From contig PLWS01000002.1 of the NCBI GenBank assembly GCA_003151115.1, positions 878,570 through 935,833 on the forward strand: a stretch of DNA of 57,264 bases, given 5' to 3'. Made by a program: the position numbers and the translations under genes. This document shows, piece by piece, positions 17,747 to 24,977 of the stretch (position 1 is the stretch's first letter; each line of letters starts with the position of its first letter). The DNA is from Vulcanimicrobiota bacterium (GTDB taxonomy: Bacteria > Vulcanimicrobiota > Vulcanimicrobiia > Vulcanimicrobiales > Vulcanimicrobiaceae). The notes beneath the pieces are model-generated. The model searched no databases. It saw only the letters and a program-made list of their open reading frames with translations, and was not told where the DNA came from.

Positions 17747-20617
17747 GTGAAGGCCGGATTAAAGGCTGCCGGATTTGAGGTCCGGCGCGACGCTCTATTG
17801 GACCGGCTGGAAAAGGCCCGGCCGAAGATTCTGGCGCTCCTGGCGCCGGCCGGCTTCGGAAAATCGACGCTCGCGCGCCAGCTGCTGAGCGAGAAAACCA
17901 ATGCCGCCGTCTGCGACGCCGCCGACGTCGCCGGCGATCTGGAACTCGCGCGCCGGTTGATTCCGGCTCTGGCCGCGGAGAATCCGCGCCGGACCCAGAC
18001 GCTCACGCAGCGCGAGCTCATGATGGGGGACGCCGGAACAGCCGTGGCGGACCGGGTGAACCTTGCGCTGGAAGCTTGGAAAGAACCGATCGAAGACTCG
18101 ACGTTCGTCTTTGAGAACGCCGAGCATCTGGTGCGCGATCCGTCGGCGCGCGAATTCTTCAGCCGGCTGCTGGCGCAGCGGCCGCCGGGCCGCGACATCG
18201 TCATCTGTTCGCGCGAAAGTTTGCGCGTGCACCTGACGAGGTTTGCACCGCCGCATGAGATATTGACGTTGCGGGCTGAAGATTTGGCGTTCGATAGGAC
18301 CGAGCTCGGCGAGCTCTTTGGGCCGTACGCTGACCGCCCCGGATTTGTCGCGCGCATCATGCAGCTCTCGCAAGGCTGGCCGATCGCGGTCTTTCTGCTG
18401 CGCCGGTTCGCCGGCGAAGGGCGCATCGACAGTCTGCTCGAGAGTTTAAACGACGTCGCGTTCGAAGAGCTGCACGACTATCTCGCCGATCAGGTGCTGG
18501 CATCGCTCGACCCGCTGCTCGTGGACGCGCTTTTCGCGTGTGCGTGTATCCCAAACGCCCGCGTAGCCGATCTGCGCGCGGCGCTGCCCGAAGAGCGCGC
18601 GATCGATGCGCTGCAAGATTTCGCCAAAGGGTCGCCGTTCATCTCGGGTTCCGATGAGACATTCGTGCTGCACCCGCTGCTGAGCTCGCTCCTCACCGAG
18701 CGCCGGAGCGAGGAGCGCGAGGAACTGCTGGAGCGTGTCGCAATCGTCCATACGCACGCCAAGCGTTATCAGCGCGCCGCCGAGCTGCACTTGGCTCGCG
18801 GCGATCAAGAAGGCGCGGCCGAAGTACTCGCGCGCCACGAGGTTATCCGCGACCGCGCGCCCTCGATGGAGTATGCGCGCGTCTTGGCATCGCTCGATCA
18901 CTCGCTCGTACAGCGCTATCCGCGCTTGTGGGCGGTTACTGCAATGCTGCGCATGTTCTGCATCGATTGCGAAGAGCTGCTCGACGAAGCGGAGTCGCTG
19001 TGGCGAACGCTCTCACCCGAGGTTAGCGCCTCGGAGCGCGGTTACGTCATACTCTTCCGCGTCATGCTCATGAGTTACATCGGACTGATCGACGACGCCG
19101 AGAAAATGCTCCAGGAGTTTCTCTCCGGCCGGCATGGACCGCCGCAGAGCAAAGATTATGTGGAAGCATATCTGGGATACGTCTTAGGCGTTATCCGCTC
19201 GCGCGCGGGCCGGCTCGAACAGGCCGAGCGCGATCTGACGACGGCACTCCCGAAAGTCGGCAGCACGGACGTCGCCGGTTCCGGAGCGCTGCTGACGATG
19301 GGAGCCGACATCGCCCGCGTGCGCGGTGAATTCGCCGTCGCACGGCAGTTTATCGACCGTGCGCTGGAGAGCGCACGCCGATCGGGTCTATGGAATTTCA
19401 TCGCCTTCGATCTTGCGGAGGCGTGCTTCGGCGCGTGGTTTGCCGGCGACGAGGCGGCTTTCGTCCGCTACGGCATCGAGCTCGACGAAGTCGTCCACCG
19501 CAACGGGATTCGCTGCCTCGCATTTTTTGCGGCCGCGGCGCGCGGACGGACGGAAGAGCCGGCGGACGCCGACTTGTTGAAATTCGTCGCATGCGGCCAA
19601 ATGATCGCGGCAGCCACATCGCACGACCGGCGAACCGCCGTTCGTCGCGCGCGCGCAGCCGTCACGGCCGCTCGGCAGCTCCGCTCGCCGTTCACGCAAT
19701 GTCTCGCAGATCTCACACTTGCAATTTACGACGACGCCGACGCTTCGGAGCATTTTGAAGCCGCCGTCGAAGCTGCCGCGCGATGCGAGTCGCCGCGGCT
19801 GCATAATGCCGTTCGTGCAGTGGCAGAAGGCCGGGCCGATTACGGAATGCTCAATCCGTTCATGATGCGGCTGCAGCACGAGCGAACGGGAAACGCGTCG
19901 CCGGTCGAGGTGCTGCTCACCGGCGGCGTCGTGCGGATCGCGGGACAAGAGATGGCACTCTCCGAGCGAGAGTTTGCGCTGCTGGCCGCACTTTCGATTC
20001 GACGCGAGACTGTGCCGCGGTCGCGGCTGACCGATCTTCTTTGGCCGGAATTAGATGAGCACTCGGCGCGTAACGCGCTCAGCGTTTGTCTTCACCGCTT
20101 GCGCCAGCATCTCAATATCGATCAAAGTGTGGTGCGTAAGAAAGACGGGTATGCGCTGCACGACGACGTGCGTGTGGATTTGTGGGAGATAGACCGCACG
20201 GTGACCGCGCTCCGCGCGCGCACCGCGCTCACCGACAGCGAGCGCGGACTCCTCTCCGGCGTCTACGAACAGCTGCGCCGGAAGAGACCTGAACGTATGC
20301 TGCAGTGGGATTGGTTCGAACCGACGGAGCGGCACATCCTCGAACTCCGGCTCGAGGCCGCGCACCGGCTGGCCGCCGACGCACTCAGCCACGGACGGGT
20401 TCATCGCGCACTCGAACTTGCTGAAGAAATGATCGGCTACGATCCTTGTGACGAAGCCGGACGCGAACTGGCAATCACCGCGCACTTGCGGCGCGGCGAT
20501 CACGCTGCGGCAATGCGGCAGTACCGGCAATACCGCGAAACACTGCTGGCCGAGTTGCAGTGCGAACCTTCCGAGCAGATCAAGGAGCTCGTCGGCCTCA
20601 CGCAACACACGGCGTAA
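17747..20617 (+). CDS. STAND ATPase transcriptional regulator with C-terminal winged helix and BTAD domain
   Basis: 956 residues. N-terminal AAA/STAND NTPase of the MalT-like class: Walker A APAGFGKST (33-41) and FVFENAEHL in the Walker B position (about residue 120). The middle (about 330-710) is Ala/Arg/Leu-rich helical sequence with TPR-like periodicity, the usual sensor arm. The C-terminus is not LuxR but an OmpR/SARP-type winged helix (about 718-800: MALSEREFALLAALSIRR, RSRLTDLLWPELDEHSARNA). A bacterial transcriptional activator (BTAD) helical domain follows (about 815-945). GTG start with AAGAG six bases upstream. Such proteins assemble on ligand binding and activate transcription; the ligand is unknown. 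Divergent from the LuxR-HTH gene. A short amidase-like gene follows 6 bases after its stop. Confidence 0.88.
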   Translation: MKAGLKAAGFEVRRDALLDRLEKARPKILALLAPAGFGKSTLARQLLSEKTNAAVCDAADVAGDLELARRLIPALAAENPRRTQTLTQRELMMGDAGTAVADRVNLALEAWKEPIEDSTFVFENAEHLVRDPSAREFFSRLLAQRPPGRDIVICSRESLRVHLTRFAPPHEILTLRAEDLAFDRTELGELFGPYADRPGFVARIMQLSQGWPIAVFLLRRFAGEGRIDSLLESLNDVAFEELHDYLADQVLASLDPLLVDALFACACIPNARVADLRAALPEERAIDALQDFAKGSPFISGSDETFVLHPLLSSLLTERRSEEREELLERVAIVHTHAKRYQRAAELHLARGDQEGAAEVLARHEVIRDRAPSMEYARVLASLDHSLVQRYPRLWAVTAMLRMFCIDCEELLDEAESLWRTLSPEVSASERGYVILFRVMLMSYIGLIDDAEKMLQEFLSGRHGPPQSKDYVEAYLGYVLGVIRSRAGRLEQAERDLTTALPKVGSTDVAGSGALLTMGADIARVRGEFAVARQFIDRALESARRSGLWNFIAFDLAEACFGAWFAGDEAAFVRYGIELDEVVHRNGIRCLAFFAAAARGRTEEPADADLLKFVACGQMIAAATSHDRRTAVRRARAAVTAARQLRSPFTQCLADLTLAIYDDADASEHFEAAVEAAARCESPRLHNAVRAVAEGRADYGMLNPFMMRLQHERTGNASPVEVLLTGGVVRIAGQEMALSEREFALLAALSIRRETVPRSRLTDLLWPELDEHSARNALSVCLHRLRQHLNIDQSVVRKKDGYALHDDVRVDLWEIDRTVTALRARTALTDSERGLLSGVYEQLRRKRPERMLQWDWFEPTERHILELRLEAAHRLAADALSHGRVHRALELAEEMIGYDPCDEAGRELAITAHLRRGDHAAAMRQYRQYRETLLAELQCEPSEQIKELVGLTQHTA

Positions 20618-20623
20618 CACAGA

Positions 20624-21226
20624 ATGCTCGGCTTGATTTTGGCCGTGTTGACGGCAACGTCGTCTCCGTCTCCACCGCCCGCTCCGATCCGGCAGTACGA
20701 TGTGCTCGTCTCGGCCGGACACGAAGGGCGTCCCGCCAGTTGCCCGCGTTTCCCTAAACGCAAGTGTAACCTTGGAGCGGCCGGCGAGCGGCAGTGGACG
20801 CCGATCGTCGCCGACGAAGTGGCGCGCTCGCTGCGGGCGTCCGGAATTGCCGTGGCGCGCGAGCCGGCAGACTTCGACGGATTCTTCGAAGTGAAAGCCG
20901 CCGTCTTCATCCATTTCGACGGCAGCAATAATCCATGTACGACCGGCGCCTCGATCGGTTATCATAACAGCGGTTCTATCTCGGCTGCGAAACAGTGGCG
21001 GGATATGTATTCGCGCTATTTTCCGTTTACATTCATGCCCGATAACTTTACGGTCAACTTGCGCGACTACTACGGTTTCCGGCAGGTGCACGCGGCCGAT
21101 GGAGCGCTAGTCATCGAGCTCGGTGAGATCTCCTGTCCGGCACAGCGGCAGTGGCTGGCGTCTAGGTTGAAGCCGGCGGCAGACCTGATTGCGGACTTCA
21201 TCAGGCAGCTCATCGTCAAGAAGTGA
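20624..21226 (+). CDS. exported amidase_3-like (N-acetylmuramoyl-L-alanine amidase fold) protein
   Basis: 200 residues; short hydrophobic leader (MLGLILAVLTATS) followed by a Pro/Ser spacer, consistent with export. The mature part shows the zinc-amidase pattern in order: His in LVSAGHEGRP, Glu in GERQWTPIVADEVARSL, His in AVFIHFDGSNN, and a late Glu in ALVIELGEISCPAQRQWL. These match the H-E-H-E layout of amidase_3 enzymes that cut the bond between muramic acid and L-Ala. The protein is divergent (VSAGHEG rather than the usual DPGHGG), and two Cys pairs are unusual. Substrate is therefore uncertain. Begins 6 bases after the STAND-BTAD regulator stop, so probably co-transcribed with it; no clear ribosome site. 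Confidence 0.65.
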   Translation: MLGLILAVLTATSSPSPPPAPIRQYDVLVSAGHEGRPASCPRFPKRKCNLGAAGERQWTPIVADEVARSLRASGIAVAREPADFDGFFEVKAAVFIHFDGSNNPCTTGASIGYHNSGSISAAKQWRDMYSRYFPFTFMPDNFTVNLRDYYGFRQVHAADGALVIELGEISCPAQRQWLASRLKPAADLIADFIRQLIVKK

Positions 21227-21255
21227 ATGCGGCAATCCGCGGCTAAAGCGCCCGT

Positions 21256-24200
21256 ATGCGCCGATTGTTTCTTGCATTTGCCCTTATAGCCGCATGCGCG
21301 CCGCAGATAGCCGGCGCCGCCGAAAACAAAGAGACGCCTAAGCCTTCTCCTACGCCCGGTTTTTTCGACCAAATACGTTTCCGGAACGTCGGCCCGGCGG
21401 TTTCCGGGGGACGCCTGGGCGCCGTAGCCGGGACCGACGCGGATTCCTCGCTTTACTACGTGGGCGCGGCGGGCGGCGGCGTTTGGCGAAGCACCAACGG
21501 CGGGCAAACCTTTGTACCGGTTTTCGATTCGCAAGACGTCGGCTCCATCGGCGCGATTGCCATCGATCCACGCAATACAAAGACGGTATGGGTCGGCACG
21601 GGCGAGGGCGCGCCGCGTAACGACGTTTCGGAGGGCGACGGTATCTACCGCAGCGCAGACGGCGGCAGAACTTGGAGTCACGTCCTCGTTTTGGGCAACG
21701 CGCTTGTGGCCGCGATCCTGATCGATCCGCGCGATTCAAACGCGGTGCTCGTTGGAGTTTTGGGCGATCCGTTTGCAGACAACACGGCGCGCGGAATCTA
21801 TCGCACGACCGATGGCGGAAAGACGTGGCAGAAAACGCTCTACGTCGACGCGCGCACCGGAGCTTCCGATATGGCAGCTTCCGCAAAAGAACCGGATGTC
21901 GTCTATGCCGGCATGTGGCCGTACCGGCGAACGGGATGGAGTTCGGAGAGCGGTGGAACGCAGGGCGGACTCTTTAAATCATCCGATTTCGGCGCGACGT
22001 GGCAGAAACTGTCGGGACATGGCCTACCGGAGGGCGAGACCGGACGCATCGGCGTGGCAGTCGCGCCGTCGGATCCGCAACGCGTCTACGCGCTGATCGA
22101 ATCGAAACAGGGCTTGCTTTGGCGCAGCGACGACGGCGGCGCGACCTGGAGACTCACGAGTTCCAACACGCTCATCAACGAACGGCCGTTTTACTACACG
22201 CATGTCTTCGTGGATCCGACCAACGAGGATCACCTTTGGACGCTTTCCGTGCATTTGACGGCCAGCGTTGACGGCGGCATGACCTGGAGAGTCGGTGCGC
22301 GCGGCGTACACGGCGATAATCACGCCATGTGGATTTCTAAGGAAGCTAAGCGCATCATTGAGGGCAACGACGGCGGCCCGTCGTTTTCGTTCGACGACGG
22401 CGCAACATGGCAGATGCCCCATAACTTAGCGATCGCGCAAGCATATCACATCGGATTCGATCGGCAGAACCCCTATCACGTCTGCACCCCGCTACAAGAC
22501 AACGGCGTGTGGTGCGCGCCGAACGACGGGCTGAGCGGCGGCATCAGCTCCAGCCAATGGCAGGCCATGGGCGGCGGCGACGGTACCTGGGTCGTTCCGG
22601 ATCCGCTGCAGCCGCGTATCGTGTGGCTGACGAGCGGCGGCGGCAACTTCGCCGGAGAGATCGACGTCATCGACACGCGCACCAACGAAATTCGGACCGT
22701 ATCGCCGTACTTGCACGATCAAAATGTCGTCGATCCGCGTAATCTCAAATACCGTTTCAACTGGGAGACGCCGATCGCGTTCGATCCGTTCGACCCGCAC
22801 GTTGTCTACACGGCGGGCGACGTCGTCTTAAAGACGCGCGACGCGGGCGGGCATTGGCAAGCGATCAGCGGGGATTTAACGCGGAACGACCGCAGCCACG
22901 AGGTCGTCACCGGCGGCATTACGCTGGACGGCACCGGAGCGGAGACGTCGGAGACCATCCTTTATATAGAGCCTTCGCGCGTCACGCGCGGCCAGCTGTG
23001 GATTGGGACCGACGACGGCTACATCCAACTGACCCAAGACGGCGGAAAGCACTGGCGCAATGTTACCCCACCGGGGCTGCGTCCTTTCGGCCGTTTTGCA
23101 AGCCTCTCCGCGTCCGGACACAACGCCGGGACCTTGTATGCGGCCTACGATCTCCACATGACCGGCGACCGGACCCCGCACGTCTTTATGACGACCGACT
23201 ACGGTAAGCACTGGCGTGACATCGCCGCAAATCTGCCCGCCGGTCAGGAAGTGCGCAGCGTCCGCGCCGACCCGCGCAATCAACAGCTGGTCTACGCGGG
23301 TCTTGAGAACAGTCTCTGGGCCACGTTCGACGGCGGCATGCACTGGCGAAACATCAACTTCAATCTGCCGCCGGCTTCGGTGCGCGACATCGCCGTGCAG
23401 CCGGATCGCAATGACCTGCTGCTGGCTACGCACGGACGAAGCGTCTGGATATTAGACGATCTCTCACCACTTCAGACGCTTCAAACCGCACAAAATACCC
23501 GTTCCGGGGTGTACGTGTTTCCGGCGCGCGCCGCCGTTCAGTGGAACGAACATAACTACTTCGGCACGCGCACCGACGGTGCGGGGCCTCCGTACGGCAC
23601 GATCGTTACCTACTATTTGAGGCGGCCGGCGGCATTCGCTCCGACAGCGGAGATCGTCGACTCGGCCGGCCGAGTCGTGCGGCACTTCAAGGCGAAAGAC
23701 CTTACGAATCAAGCCGGCTTGAACCGCTTTACCTGGGATACGAGCCAAGACGCGCCCCCAATCTGGAAATTTACGCCGACGTGGAACCAAGGCGCGGCCT
23801 TCAGTCAAGATAGCGTGACGGTAATGCCAGGCAGGTATACGCTCGTGCTGCATGCCGGGGTCACGGTGCGCAGGCCCATCTTCGTTGAACAAGACCCGCG
23901 CACGCATTATACGGCCGCGCAGCTCCGGCAGAATTATATCGCCATGAGCGAAGTGTTCGGGGATTTTGGCAGAGTGAACGTCGCATTAAATACGCTCTCG
24001 ACGGTATTAAATGAAGCGCCGCTGCGAACGGCCGCACTCAACAAGGTGCAGAACGGCGCGCTCGCGCTTCGAGTTGCAGCTGCGGCCTCGCAGGCCAAGC
24101 TGCTGCTGCTTTCGATGACGCAAAATCCCGTCAACGACCAGGACGACGATTTCTTCACCGACGTCTTGCGCGAGCGTTTGCAAACCCAAATGGGCACGTT

Positions 24201-24426
24201 CGGCGGCGGGGCGCCGCCGACGGCTGCGCAGTTGACCGAAAATGCGGCACTGCACGCGCTAACCAATCAGCAGTTGCGCGAGGTCGCCGCTTTCGAGGCC
24301 GGTATGCTGAGCCAAGTTGATGCGGCCTTGCTTGCCGCGAAGTTGGCGCCCCTCACGACGCTCACCCAACAGCCCAAGGTTTATGACGAGGCCGTGGGTG
24401 GGCGCAGGGATGGGGACGCGCTTTAG
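21256..24426 (+). CDS. exported BNR/Asp-box beta-propeller protein (VPS10/sortilin-like, glycosyl-hydrolase-like)
   Basis: 1056 residues with a signal peptide (about 1-22, MRRLFLAFALIAACAPQIAGA). At least eleven Asp-box-like turns are visible: RSTNGGQTF, RSADGGRTW, RTTDGGKTW, KSSDFGATW, RSDDGGATW, ASVDGGMTW, SFDDGATW, KTRDAGGHW, LTQDGGKHW, MTTDYGKHW and ATFDGGMHW. Together they form two propellers (about residues 35-740). This is the layout of the large VPS10-like/BNR exoproteins common in soil bacteria. A beta domain follows (about 750-890), then a helical end (about 900-1040). Databases often name them glycosyl hydrolases, but no catalytic set is evident here. Likely periplasmic or extracellular binding or hydrolysis. 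Its stop shares four bases with the convergent Myb-like gene. Confidence 0.85.
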   Translation: MRRLFLAFALIAACAPQIAGAAENKETPKPSPTPGFFDQIRFRNVGPAVSGGRLGAVAGTDADSSLYYVGAAGGGVWRSTNGGQTFVPVFDSQDVGSIGAIAIDPRNTKTVWVGTGEGAPRNDVSEGDGIYRSADGGRTWSHVLVLGNALVAAILIDPRDSNAVLVGVLGDPFADNTARGIYRTTDGGKTWQKTLYVDARTGASDMAASAKEPDVVYAGMWPYRRTGWSSESGGTQGGLFKSSDFGATWQKLSGHGLPEGETGRIGVAVAPSDPQRVYALIESKQGLLWRSDDGGATWRLTSSNTLINERPFYYTHVFVDPTNEDHLWTLSVHLTASVDGGMTWRVGARGVHGDNHAMWISKEAKRIIEGNDGGPSFSFDDGATWQMPHNLAIAQAYHIGFDRQNPYHVCTPLQDNGVWCAPNDGLSGGISSSQWQAMGGGDGTWVVPDPLQPRIVWLTSGGGNFAGEIDVIDTRTNEIRTVSPYLHDQNVVDPRNLKYRFNWETPIAFDPFDPHVVYTAGDVVLKTRDAGGHWQAISGDLTRNDRSHEVVTGGITLDGTGAETSETILYIEPSRVTRGQLWIGTDDGYIQLTQDGGKHWRNVTPPGLRPFGRFASLSASGHNAGTLYAAYDLHMTGDRTPHVFMTTDYGKHWRDIAANLPAGQEVRSVRADPRNQQLVYAGLENSLWATFDGGMHWRNINFNLPPASVRDIAVQPDRNDLLLATHGRSVWILDDLSPLQTLQTAQNTRSGVYVFPARAAVQWNEHNYFGTRTDGAGPPYGTIVTYYLRRPAAFAPTAEIVDSAGRVVRHFKAKDLTNQAGLNRFTWDTSQDAPPIWKFTPTWNQGAAFSQDSVTVMPGRYTLVLHAGVTVRRPIFVEQDPRTHYTAAQLRQNYIAMSEVFGDFGRVNVALNTLSTVLNEAPLRTAALNKVQNGALALRVAAAASQAKLLLLSMTQNPVNDQDDDFFTDVLRERLQTQMGTFGGGAPPTAAQLTENAALHALTNQQLREVAAFEAGMLSQVDAALLAAKLAPLTTLTQQPKVYDEAVGGRRDGDAL

Positions 24427-24785
24427 GCGACGGCCGCCGGTTGGGGCACTAGTCCCAAGGTGAGCAGACGCTGCTGGATGCCGTTGTGCGTTCGACCGAA
24501 CAGCAGCATGAGCTCGTCGATTGAGTTACCCGCCGCAAAGAGGCGGCGCAGTTCTTCATCGTCGCTGCGTTTCCAGGGTTTGCCCGCATTGGGGTAGGTT
24601 TCGCGCAGATGCGCGTATGGACTGTGGCCGGGCTGGAAGTTCGCCGCAACGCGCGACGTGAGCTGAAGCGCTTCGCTGCGCAGCTCGTCGGTATTGCGCC
24701 GCTCCTGCGGTAGTTCGTTCCAGATCCGGTTGAGCATGCGACGAGCCAACACATCGACGCCGTTAAGAGAAATTTGGTTATCCAT
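24423..24785 (-). CDS. Myb/SANT-like DNA-binding protein
   Basis: 120 residues. The C-terminal half carries a Myb-like/GcrA-like helix-turn-helix (about residues 68-112): GKPWKRSDDEELRRLFAAGN, then SIDELMLLFGRTHNGIQQRL, then LTLGL. It has the Trp, the acidic cluster and the (L/F)GRT-x-x-(A/G)I-x-x-RL recognition helix pattern. The N-terminal half (NGVDVLARRMLNRIWNELPQERR...) is helical and may dimerise. ATG start with AAAGGG seven bases upstream. It ends in a 4-base overlap of stop codons with the propeller gene. It is divergent from the first MalT-like regulator across 192 bases, so it could regulate that cluster; this is inference from position. Confidence 0.75.
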   Translation of the reverse strand: MDNQISLNGVDVLARRMLNRIWNELPQERRNTDELRSEALQLTSRVAANFQPGHSPYAHLRETYPNAGKPWKRSDDEELRRLFAAGNSIDELMLLFGRTHNGIQQRLLTLGLVPQPAAVA

Positions 24786-24835
24786 AGTTCACCCTTTCTG
24801 TGTGATGACAGCGAGCATACGCGGTCAGGGTGACA

Positions 24836-24879
24836 GCTGTATGGCACAGTGCCCGGGCCGTACTGCAATTGCTGTATGG
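24836..24879. promoter_or_regulatory. direct repeats GCTGTATGG in divergent intergenic region (candidate operator)
   Basis: Two exact 9-base copies, 24836-24844 and 24871-24879, start 35 bases apart. The first forms part of the palindrome ACAGCTGT (24834-24841). The region separates the Myb-like gene (-) from the STAND-LuxR gene (+). The repeat is seen directly. A role as a binding site for either flanking DNA-binding protein is inferred. Confidence 0.35.
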
Positions 24880-24977
24880 TTCAAATGTCCCAGCGCCGAT
24901 TATGATCTTTACGGAGCCTCTTCCGGGTGTGGCCGTCGTCGCGGAGGGGCTCCAAATCTTTCGTCGTAGGTCGCCGA

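Noticed and set aside
20051-21091. 346-codon - strand frame across the STAND-BTAD C-terminus and the amidase-like gene
   Set aside because: Both + strand genes have recognisable motifs there; the antisense product shows none.
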